Below are positions 36,936 to 44,568 of a stretch of DNA of 64,000 nucleotides, piece by piece. The DNA comes from Vicinamibacterales bacterium (GTDB lineage Bacteria; Acidobacteriota; Vicinamibacteria; Vicinamibacterales; UBA2999): the NCBI GenBank assembly GCA_030680175.1, contig JAUXWO010000113.1:21775-85774 (forward strand). The letters run 5' to 3'. Below the pieces are notes generated by a model, which was not told the origin of the DNA, did not search any database, and saw only the letters and a list, made by a program, of their open reading frames with translations. A program made the position numbers and the translations under genes. Numbering within the stretch: position 1 is the first letter of the stretch; each line of letters opens with the position of its first letter.

Positions 36936-37796
36936 TCACGAGCCGGCTTTGCCGCCGGTCCACTTGAGCTCCGCCGGTCCCCGCTCGCGCAACTGGGCGC
37001 GGGCCATGCCGCGCGAGCGATCCGGCAGCCGGCGGGTGCCGCGCAGGTTCTCGGGCGAGAGGGGCGAGCGCTCGTGGTACCGCGCGATGTCGCCGGGTGT
37101 CGGGTTGGGGCCGCCGACCTCGCGGGCGTCGATGCCCTCCATGTGCACCCAGTCGCACATCTCGAACAGCCGCGACCGGATGCGCGCGCCCAGCCGGAAG
37201 ACCATCGAGTTGGGGTCGCCGCTGTCGGGGCCGTCCTCGAGGTTCGTGGTGAAGATGGTGGGCCGCCCCTCGCTGTAGCGGGTGTTGACGACGAGCCCGA
37301 GCGTTTCCTGGACCCACTCCGACGTCTTCTCCGCCCCGAGGTCGTCGAGCACGAGCAGGTCCGCGTCGAGCACGGGGCGCAGCACCTCCATCTCCGTCTC
37401 GTCGCCGCCCGAGCTGTACGTGTCGCGCACGAGCTTCAGCAGCTCCCGCGTCTCGTAGAAGTAGCCGCGGGCGCCGCGCTGGCCGACGACCGCCTTCAGG
37501 ATCGCGACGGCGAGGTGCGTCTTGCCGACGCCGTGCTGGCCGCGCAGCAGCAACCCGCGATCGACGACGGGGAACGCGTCGATGAAGGCGCGCGCCTTGC
37601 GGTGCGCCTCGCGCAGCGAGTCGTAGCTCTGCTCGAAGTTCGTGAGCTCGCAGTGGCGGTACCGGCGCGGAATCCGCGCGGCGGCGAGCGAGTGCTCGAC
37701 GAGCTTCGCCTGCCAGCAGTCGCACCGCGCGACCTGCTCCACGCCGTCCGCCTCCACCGTCTTCCAGCCGCTGTCGCCGCAGATCTCACACGCCAT
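36936..37796 (-). CDS. DnaC/DnaI-like AAA+ helicase loader
   Basis: A 286-residue protein. An N-terminal zinc-binding-like segment CEICGDSGW and CDCWQ precedes the AAA+ core: Walker A LLLRGQHGVGKTHLAVAILK, Walker B LLVLDDLGAEKTSEW, sensor 1 IFTTNLEDG, and the arginine finger region ARIRSRLFEMCDWVHMEGID. This is the layout of DnaI/DnaC loaders that place DnaB at origins. IstB-type transposition helpers are related, but no transposase is nearby. The Arg/Pro-rich C-terminal 45 residues are unusual. It follows the sigma factor by 22 bases. Confidence 0.82.
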   Translation of the reverse strand: MACEICGDSGWKTVEADGVEQVARCDCWQAKLVEHSLAAARIPRRYRHCELTNFEQSYDSLREAHRKARAFIDAFPVVDRGLLLRGQHGVGKTHLAVAILKAVVGQRGARGYFYETRELLKLVRDTYSSGGDETEMEVLRPVLDADLLVLDDLGAEKTSEWVQETLGLVVNTRYSEGRPTIFTTNLEDGPDSGDPNSMVFRLGARIRSRLFEMCDWVHMEGIDAREVGGPNPTPGDIARYHERSPLSPENLRGTRRLPDRSRGMARAQLRERGPAELKWTGGKAGS

Positions 37797-37817
37797 GACC
37801 GTCCTGCCCGTCCGCGT

Positions 37818-38669
37818 TCAATTCAGATAACTCTTCAACGTCGTGTAGCGCCGCAGCTTCTGGAGCGCCCGCGACTCGAGCTGACGCACGCGTTCGCGCG
37901 ACAGATGGAGCCGTTCGCCCGCCTGCCGCAGCGTCTGCGGATCGCCGTCGGCCAGCCCGTACCGCAGCCGCATCACCTCGCGCTCGCGCGGCTCCAGTTC
38001 GTCGAGCGCCCGGGCCAGATGGCGCGCGAACGCCTCGCGCAGCAGCGCGTCCTCGACGTGCGGCAGCGCCGTCTCGTCGGCCAGCGTGTCCCCCACCTCC
38101 GGCGCGTCCTCGCCCCCGCCCACGCGATCGCTGAGCGACACATCGTCGGCCTGGAGCTGCAGGAGCAACTGGACGTCCGCGTCGGTGATCTCGAGTTCGT
38201 CGGCGATCTCCTGCACCGTCGGTGCGTGCTCGAGCTGCGCGGCGAGGGCGGCCACCTGGCGGCCGAAGCGGGCGGCCGCGCCGGACACGCGGTCGGGCAC
38301 GGTGTAGACGCGGGCCTCCTCCGAGAGCAGGTGCATGATCGCCTGCCGGATCCACCACACCGCATACGTGATGAACCGGACGTTGCGTTCGGGGTCGAAG
38401 CGGCGCGCGCCTTCGATGAGGCCGAGGTTGCCCTCGTGAATCAGATCCAGGAAGGGCACGCCGAGCCGGCGGTACCGCTTCGCGTAGCTGACGACGAAGC
38501 GGAGGTTGCCTTCGACGAGCGCGGCCAGTGCCGCCTCGTCGCCGTGCTGCTGGATGCGGCGTCCGAGATCCCGCTCCTCGTCCGGCGTGAGGCGGGGGCA
38601 CTTCGCGATGGCGCGCAGGTAGGCCTGCAGGCTGGCCGCATCCGCCGCGAGCGTCTCGAGCTTGCGCAT
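37818..38669 (-). CDS. Sigma-70-family RNA polymerase sigma factor (group 2/3)
   Basis: A 283-residue sigma factor with regions 1.2, 2, 3 and 4. Region 1.2 is LQAYLRAIAKCPRLTPDEER. Region 2 has LRFVVSYAKRYRRLGVPFLD, DLIHEGNLGLIEGARRFDPE and ITYAVWWIRQAIMHLL. Region 4 has LEPREREVMRLRYGL and LHLSRERVRQLESRALQKLR. It lacks the long 1.1 region and the non-conserved insert of primary sigma factors, so it is an alternative factor. Its position after hspR in the dnaK operon suggests a stress role, but no RpoH box was seen. Confidence 0.9.
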   Translation of the reverse strand: MRKLETLAADAASLQAYLRAIAKCPRLTPDEERDLGRRIQQHGDEAALAALVEGNLRFVVSYAKRYRRLGVPFLDLIHEGNLGLIEGARRFDPERNVRFITYAVWWIRQAIMHLLSEEARVYTVPDRVSGAAARFGRQVAALAAQLEHAPTVQEIADELEITDADVQLLLQLQADDVSLSDRVGGGEDAPEVGDTLADETALPHVEDALLREAFARHLARALDELEPREREVMRLRYGLADGDPQTLRQAGERLHLSRERVRQLESRALQKLRRYTTLKSYLN

Positions 38670-38710
38670 CCCGCGGCGATCTTACCACCGCGGCCCGGCG
38701 CCGGCACCGG

Positions 38711-39169
<459 letters not shown>

Positions 39170-39186
39170 CGTCGTCTCGACCCGTG

Positions 39187-40287
39187 TCAGCCCGCGTCGA
39201 AGGCGCCGGCCCTGACACTCTCGCCGTTCAGCCGGCCGAACTCGCGCAGCAGTTCCTTGGAGCGCTCGTCGAGCAGGCGCGGCAGCATCAGGCGCACCTC
39301 CACGACGAGGTCGCCGCGCCGCCCGTCGCGCGGCGACGGGACGCCGCGCTCGCGCATGCGGAAGCGCTGCCCGGACTGCGTGCCCGGAGGAATCCGTACG
39401 CGCGCCGGACCATCCGGCGTGGGGACGTCGACGCGGGCGCCGAGCGCGGCCTCGTCGATCGCGATGGGGACGGTGAGATGCAGATCCTCGCCGCGCCGCT
39501 CGAAGAAGGGATGCGGCGCCACCTCGATCTCGATGTACAGGTCGCCGGGCGGCCCGCCGCGGACGCCCGCATGGCCCTTGCCCGCCACGCGCACCCGCGC
39601 GCCGGTGTCCACGCCCGGGGGCACGCGCACGCGCACGATCTCGCTGCGCGCCTCGACGCCCTGGCCATGACAGGTGTCGCACGGCTGCTGCCGCAGGCGG
39701 CCGGCGCCGCCGCAGGCGCCACAGGTCTTGGCGAAGACCATGTGCCCCCGGACGGACCGCACCGTGCCGCCGCCGCCGCACGCCACGCAGGCCGACTCGA
39801 CCGTCCGATGCACGCCGCCGCCCTCGCAGCTGCCGCACACCTCATGCCGCGTGACCGTCTCGACGTGGGTCATGCCGTGCCACGCCTCCTCGAAGCTGAG
39901 CGTGACGCGCCGGTGGAGATCGGCCCCGGCCTGCGGTCCCGCCGCGTCCGACGGGTTGGCGCGCCGCGTGAACACCTCTTCAAAGAGGTCGCCGAACGTA
40001 GTCGCGCGTTCCGCGTGCGCGCGGGCGCTGAAGTCGAAGCCCGCAAACCCGACCGACGGGCCGCCGCCGGCGGCCGACGGCACCTGGCCGGTGTCGTACC
40101 GGCGGCGCCGGTCCGGGTCGATGAGCGTCTCGTACGCCTCGAGGATCTGGTGGAACCGCCGCTCGGCCTCCCCGTCGCCCGGATTGATGTCGGGGTGGTA
40201 CCGGCGCGCAAGACGACGGTACGCCCGCTTGATGTCCGCGGGCGTGGCCTGCCGTTCGATCCCGAGCACGATGTAGAGGTCCATCAT
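39187..40287 (-). CDS. dnaJ: Chaperone DnaJ
   Basis: A 366-residue type I DnaJ. The J-domain has YHPDINPGD with the HPD motif. A short Gly/Phe linker follows (GGGPSVGFAGFDFSA). The zinc domain has four CxxC repeats: CGSCEGGG, CVACGGGG, CGACGGAG and CDTCHGQG. C-terminal substrate-binding domains complete it (GDLYIEIEVAPHPFFERRGE). It delivers clients to DnaK and stimulates its ATPase. Two ATG codons open the frame (40287, 40284). It follows dnaK by 39 bases with no grpE between them. Confidence 0.95.
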   Translation of the reverse strand: MMDLYIVLGIERQATPADIKRAYRRLARRYHPDINPGDGEAERRFHQILEAYETLIDPDRRRRYDTGQVPSAAGGGPSVGFAGFDFSARAHAERATTFGDLFEEVFTRRANPSDAAGPQAGADLHRRVTLSFEEAWHGMTHVETVTRHEVCGSCEGGGVHRTVESACVACGGGGTVRSVRGHMVFAKTCGACGGAGRLRQQPCDTCHGQGVEARSEIVRVRVPPGVDTGARVRVAGKGHAGVRGGPPGDLYIEIEVAPHPFFERRGEDLHLTVPIAIDEAALGARVDVPTPDGPARVRIPPGTQSGQRFRMRERGVPSPRDGRRGDLVVEVRLMLPRLLDERSKELLREFGRLNGESVRAGAFDAG

Positions 40288-40326
40288 GTCGTCCCTGCCG
40301 CCGATCGCGGCGCCCCCGGCGGCCGA

Positions 40327-42243
40327 CTACTTCTTGTCGTCCTCCACCACTTCGGCATCGATCACCTCGCCTTCGGCCGCCGCCGCGTTCGCGGCGTCGG
40401 GACCGGGCGCGCCCGCCGACGGGCCGCCCTCGGGCGGCGTGGCCGCCTGCTGGCGATAGAGCGCTTCGGCCGCCTTGTGCTGCGCCGAGGTCAACGCCTC
40501 CATCGCGCGGGTCATCGCGGCGGCGTCGTTGGCCTCGATGGCCGTCTTGAGGCTGGCCATCGCGCCTTCGACCGCGCCGCGATCCCCGGCCTCCAGCTTG
40601 TCGCCGGCGTCCTTCAGCATCCGCTCGGCGGTGTAGAGCGCCTGGTCGGCGCGATTGCGCGTCTCGATCTCCTCGCGCCGCTGCTTGTCCTCGTCGGCGT
40701 GCGTCTCGGCCTCGCGCATCATCTGCGCCACTTCGTCCTTGCTCAGGCCGGAGGAGGCCGTGATCTGGATCTTCTGCTCCTTGCCCGTCCCGAGGTCCTT
40801 GGCCGACACGTTGACCATGCCGTTGGCGTCGATGTCGAAGGCGACCTCGATCTGCGGCACGCCGCGCGGGGCCGGCGGCAGGCCGATCAGGTGGAAGCGG
40901 CCCAGCGTGCGGTTGTCGCGGGCCAGCGGACGCTCGCCCTGGAGCACGTGGACTTCCACGCTCGTCTGGCTGTCGGCGGCCGTCGAGAACACCTCGCTCT
41001 TGCGCGTCGGGATCGTGGTGTTGCGCGTGATGAGCGGCGTCATCACGCCGCCGAGCGTCTCGATGCCGAGCGACAGCGGCGTCACGTCGAGCAGGAGCAG
41101 ATCCTTCACCTCGCCGGCCAGCACGCCCGCCTGGATCGCCGCGCCGACGGCGACGACCTCATCCGGATTCACGCCCTTGTGCGGCTCCTTGCCGAACAGC
41201 TCCTTGACGATCTGCTGCACCTTGGGGATGCGCGTCGAGCCGCCGACCAGCACCACCTCGTCGATCTTGCTCGCGTCGAGCCCCGCATCCACCAGCGCCT
41301 GCCGCGTCGGCCCGACCGTCCGCTGCAGCAGCGCGTCGACGAGCGACTCGAACTTCGCGCGCGTGAGCTTCATCGCCAGGTGCTTCGGCCCCGAGGCATC
41401 CGCCGTGATGAACGGCAGGTTGATCTCGGTCTCCATCACCGACGACAGCTCCATCTTCGCCTTCTCGGCGGCCTCGCGCAGCCGCTGCAGCGCCATGCGA
41501 TCCTTGCCGAGGTCGATGCCATCGCTCTTCCGGAACTCGTCGATGATCCACTCGATCACCCGCTGATCGAGGTTGTCGCCACCGAGATGCGTGTCGCCGT
41601 TGGTCGACTTCACCTCGACGACGCCCTCGCCCACTTCCAGGATCGAGATGTCGAAGGTGCCGCCGCCGAAGTCGTACACGGCGATCGTCTCGTCCTTCTT
41701 CTTGTCGAGCCCGTACGCCAGCGCCGCCGCCGTCGGCTCGTTGACGATGCGCATGACCTCGAGGCCGGCGATCTGCCCGGCTTCCTTGGTGGCCTGCCGC
41801 TGCGCGTCATTGAAGTAGGCCGGCACGGTGATGACCGCCTTCGTCACCGTCTGGCCGAGGTAGTCCTCGGCCGCCTGCTTGAGCTTCTGCAGCACCATGG
41901 CCGACAGCTGCGGCGGCGCGAACTCCTGGTCGCCGATCTTCACGCGCACATCGCCATTCCCGGCGGCGGCGACGTGGTACGGCACCATGCGCAGCTCGTC
42001 GCTCACTTCCTCGAAGCGGCGGCCCATGAATCGCTTGATCGAAAAGATCGTCTGCTCGGGGTTCGTCACGGCCTGGCGCTTGGCCACCTGGCCCACGAGG
42101 CGCTCCCCGGTCTTGCTGAAGGCAACGACCGACGGTGTGAGCCGGCTGCCCTCGGCGTTCTGAATCACAGTGGGCTGGTCGCCTTCCATCACGGCGACTA
42201 CCGAGTTCGTAGTGCCGAGGTCGATACCGATGATTTTGCTCAT
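40327..42243 (-). CDS. dnaK: Chaperone DnaK (Hsp70)
   Basis: A 638-residue Hsp70 of normal length. It starts [20 protein letters not shown], with nucleotide-domain signatures [19 protein letters not shown] and [20 protein letters not shown], the linker [16 protein letters not shown], the substrate domain and a helical lid. The C-terminal tail is Ala/Glu-rich and ends [13 protein letters not shown], the usual acidic end. It heads the dnaK-dnaJ-hspR-sigma run and is preceded by an HspR-type operator that overlaps a strong promoter. The transcript is predicted to start almost at the ATG. Confidence 0.98.
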   Translation of the reverse strand: MSKIIGIDLGTTNSVVAVMEGDQPTVIQNAEGSRLTPSVVAFSKTGERLVGQVAKRQAVTNPEQTIFSIKRFMGRRFEEVSDELRMVPYHVAAAGNGDVRVKIGDQEFAPPQLSAMVLQKLKQAAEDYLGQTVTKAVITVPAYFNDAQRQATKEAGQIAGLEVMRIVNEPTAAALAYGLDKKKDETIAVYDFGGGTFDISILEVGEGVVEVKSTNGDTHLGGDNLDQRVIEWIIDEFRKSDGIDLGKDRMALQRLREAAEKAKMELSSVMETEINLPFITADASGPKHLAMKLTRAKFESLVDALLQRTVGPTRQALVDAGLDASKIDEVVLVGGSTRIPKVQQIVKELFGKEPHKGVNPDEVVAVGAAIQAGVLAGEVKDLLLLDVTPLSLGIETLGGVMTPLITRNTTIPTRKSEVFSTAADSQTSVEVHVLQGERPLARDNRTLGRFHLIGLPPAPRGVPQIEVAFDIDANGMVNVSAKDLGTGKEQKIQITASSGLSKDEVAQMMREAETHADEDKQRREEIETRNRADQALYTAERMLKDAGDKLEAGDRGAVEGAMASLKTAIEANDAAAMTRAMEALTSAQHKAAEALYRQQAATPPEGGPSAGAPGPDAANAAAAEGEVIDAEVVEDDKK

Positions 42244-42249
42244 GACCTT

Positions 42250-42279
42250 AGTATGAAACTTGAGTCAGAGGGAGTCAAA
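42250..42279 (-). promoter_or_regulatory. dnaK promoter with HAIR-like HspR operator
   Basis: On the minus strand TTGACT (42278-42273), a 17-base spacer and CATACT (42255-42250) form the promoter. The HAIR pattern TTTGACT-N7-ACTCAAG (42279-42259; consensus CTTGAGT-N7-ACTCAAG) lies over the -35 box and spacer. HspR binding there would block RNA polymerase. The -10 box ends only six bases before the dnaK ATG, so the mRNA should be leaderless or nearly so. Confidence 0.75.
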
Positions 42280-42315
42280 TCGGAGTTCATGGGGGCCGGC
42301 TGGTCAGCCTGCCTA

Positions 42316-42552
42316 CTGTGGCGCTGGAGCTGTCGTCCTTCCGGCCGACGGGAGCTCGCGCTCGCAACCTGCACCTCCGTCCACTCGGGTTTCGTACTGA
42401 CGCCCATCGCGCCGCGCCTACCCGGCCACGGCTGACGCTGGGCCTACGGCGCCAGCGCTCGAAACCCTCGCTCCCTGCGGCGCACGTTGCGTGCGGTCGC
42501 CCATCGCGCGACTCCAACGTCGGCCTCCACGACGACAGCTCCAGCACCACAG
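42316..42552. repeat. Long imperfect inverted repeat between dnaK and the FecR-like gene
   Basis: The left arm 42316-42337 begins CTGTGGCGCTGGAGCTGTCG. The right arm 42531-42552 is its reverse complement with one mismatch in 22. Weaker complementarity (GGCCGACG and CGTCGGCC) continues inward. The 190-base centre shows no gene. With the dnaK promoter this accounts for most of the 420-base divergent gap. It could be a degraded non-autonomous mobile element or a structured RNA. Confidence 0.6.
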
Positions 42553-42578
42553 AAGCCGCGCACATCCGACCCGTACGC

Positions 42579-42584
42579 TATACT
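42579..42584 (+). promoter_or_regulatory. Possible -10 box of the FecR-like gene
   Basis: TATACT at 42579-42584 lies 80 bases before the ATG at 42664. No clear -35 box is 16-18 bases upstream, so the promoter may need an activator or an alternative sigma factor. GAGG stands six bases before the start codon. Confidence 0.35.
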
Positions 42585-42663
42585 GTTGTCGCCAGCTTGC
42601 CTCCGTCGGCGGTCCCTCCCGCCGCCGTGCAATCGCCTGCCTGTCGTGCCGACGAGGTTGTCC

Positions 42664-44487
42664 ATGCGTACCTGGCTCCACCTGTTCGCCGTCTCGCTCC
42701 TTGCCTTCGGCCCGTCGTCGACGGCCGCCGCACAGGAGCCGGACCCGGGACCCGCGCCCCCGCATCTGACCTACGCCGACGGCACGGTCGAGCTCGAGCT
42801 CGATGGCCAGACGGAAGCCGCCATGCCCTCGACCGCCCTGCTCGATGGCGATCGCGTCCGCACGCGCGGCGGGCGCGCCGAGATCGTCTTCGCCGACGGC
42901 ACCGTGGTCCACCTCGACCGCGACACCCTCGTGGAGGTGATGTCCGCCACGCGCCTCCGGATGTCGGAGGGCCGGATGCGCATCGAGACGAGCGCCGCGC
43001 TCATCGACGGCTTCGTCATCGACACCGCGGCCGCCAGCATCGACCTCACCCCGCGTGGCGAGTACGCGGTCGCCTTCGACCCGCGCCGGCGCGGCCTCAC
43101 GCTCGACGTGGCACGCGGCCTCGCCGACGCCGACACCTGGTCCGGCCGCGTGGCGGTGCATGCCGGCGAGCGCGCGGACATCACCGACGGGGCGGCGCCA
43201 CGCCTCTCGGCGTTCAACTCCGCCCGTGGCGATGCCTTCGACCACTGGTCGGACGGCCGCCTCCGTGGATTCACGACCGCCGCCTCCGCCGCGCAACTCC
43301 CCTACGAACTGCGCGCGCACGGCCCGGTGATGGACCGCCATGGCACGTGGGGTTACGTGGCCGACTACGGCGACGTCTGGTTTCCGCGCGTCGGCCCGTC
43401 GTGGCGTCCCTATGCCGAGGGCCGCTGGCGGCAGACGCGCTACGGTCTCACGTGGATGGGGCACGACCCCTGGGCGTGGCCCACGCACCACTACGGACGA
43501 TGGGGCTTCTCGGGCGGCGTGTGGTTCTGGATCCCCGCGCGCACGTGGGGGCCGGCCTGGGTGAGCTGGGCATACGCGCCGAGCTACGTGAGCTGGGCCC
43601 CGCTCGGGTGGGACGGCCGGCCCGTCCTCGCCTTCAGCCTTCGCGTGGGCCACGACCCGTGGCGCGCGTGGACCGTCATCCCCGTCTCGCGCCTCGGCGC
43701 GCGCGGCAACCTGCGTGGATGGACAGTGGATGGCCGGCACCTGCCCTCGCACGTGCGCACGGGATTCCAGGTGCGGCCGGGCCGCGCCGAGCCGCGCCGC
43801 CTCGATCGCTACGTCCCACCGTCACGGCGCGGGGCGTCGAGTGAGTGGAACGGCGCGTCTCGCTCCGGCACGTCGATCCGACCCGGCGTGGACACGCGAC
43901 AGGAACGCGGCACCCGCGCCGTGGAGGCCACGACCGACACCCGCCGCCCAGGGACGGCGGAACGGCCGGGCGACCGCCGGTTCACCAGCGGGCAGTCAGG
44001 CGCGGTGGGGGCCTCGCCCGGACCGGCCGCGGTGGGCGATGCGGATCGCCGGCGGCCGGCCACACGACCGGTCGACTCGATCCGCTCGGGCGGGAACCGG
44101 CCAGGGGCGGTGCGTGCGCCGCGCGGCGATGATCCCGCGTTCGCGCCGCGTGACAGCGACGCCGCACCGCCGCCAGCCACCTACGACCGGTCCACACGCG
44201 GCGCCGGCCGCACCGCGCCGTCCATCGATCGTGCGCCGGACGACGGCGACACCGGCGCGCGCAGACGGGGCGTCGGCGTCGCTCCTCGCTCGGACCGTCC
44301 GGCGCCCACGGCGTCGCGCCCGTCGACGACGCCGCAAGACGGCACCGGGCCACCGCCCAGCCGCAGAGCGGACAGCCCGCGCGCCGTGCCGCGTGGGGGC
44401 GGAACGCCCTCGGCCGACGCGCCGGCGCCGCGCGGGGATCGAGGTGGGCAGGGCCGCCCGGGCGCCGTTCGCCGGCCACCGCCGTAG
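42664..44487 (+). CDS. Secreted FecR-domain/DUF6600-like protein with a disordered basic tail
   Basis: A 607-residue precursor. The signal peptide MRTWLHLFAVSLLAFGPSST ends at AAAQEP. Residues about 35-180 are a FecR-like beta-domain (ALLDGDRVRTRGGRAEIVFA, DGTVVHLDRDT). Residues about 215-370 are rich in Trp, Tyr and Gly: HGTWGYVADYGDVWFPRVGP, WRPYAEGRWRQTRYGLTWMG and YGRWGFSGGVWFWIPA, the pattern of DUF6600. Residues 375-607 are low-complexity Arg/Pro/Gly/Ser and probably disordered. Its location is envelope or secreted. The FecR-like part here has no anti-sigma partner. The function is unknown. Confidence 0.85.
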   Translation: MRTWLHLFAVSLLAFGPSSTAAAQEPDPGPAPPHLTYADGTVELELDGQTEAAMPSTALLDGDRVRTRGGRAEIVFADGTVVHLDRDTLVEVMSATRLRMSEGRMRIETSAALIDGFVIDTAAASIDLTPRGEYAVAFDPRRRGLTLDVARGLADADTWSGRVAVHAGERADITDGAAPRLSAFNSARGDAFDHWSDGRLRGFTTAASAAQLPYELRAHGPVMDRHGTWGYVADYGDVWFPRVGPSWRPYAEGRWRQTRYGLTWMGHDPWAWPTHHYGRWGFSGGVWFWIPARTWGPAWVSWAYAPSYVSWAPLGWDGRPVLAFSLRVGHDPWRAWTVIPVSRLGARGNLRGWTVDGRHLPSHVRTGFQVRPGRAEPRRLDRYVPPSRRGASSEWNGASRSGTSIRPGVDTRQERGTRAVEATTDTRRPGTAERPGDRRFTSGQSGAVGASPGPAAVGDADRRRPATRPVDSIRSGGNRPGAVRAPRGDDPAFAPRDSDAAPPPATYDRSTRGAGRTAPSIDRAPDDGDTGARRRGVGVAPRSDRPAPTASRPSTTPQDGTGPPPSRRADSPRAVPRGGGTPSADAPAPRGDRGGQGRPGAVRRPPP

Positions 44488-44529
44488 CCTCGCACCCTTG
44501 TCGACCACCGTTCACCGGCCGCGCGCGTC

Positions 44530-44558
44530 TTGGCAATTGGCCGGCGACCTTCTAAGAT
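44530..44558 (+). promoter_or_regulatory. Predicted promoter of the class A PBP gene
   Basis: TTGGCA (44530-44535), a 17-base spacer and TAAGAT (44553-44558) make a good sigma-70 promoter. The -10 box ends ten bases before the ATG at 44569, so transcription should begin within about four bases of the start codon. No Shine-Dalgarno sequence precedes the ATG, in line with leaderless or near-leaderless translation. Confidence 0.6.
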
Positions 44559-44568
44559 CTGAGATCGA

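Noticed and set aside
36936..37796. DnaC-like gene as IstB of an IS21-type transposon
   Set aside because: No istA transposase or terminal repeats lie nearby, and the gene is embedded in a housekeeping run.
39184..42435. 1083-codon plus-strand open frame opposite dnaJ and dnaK
   Set aside because: It is fully antisense to two unmistakable chaperone genes and its translation is low-complexity Arg/Ala/His/Asp. High GC third-codon bias leaves the opposite strand open.
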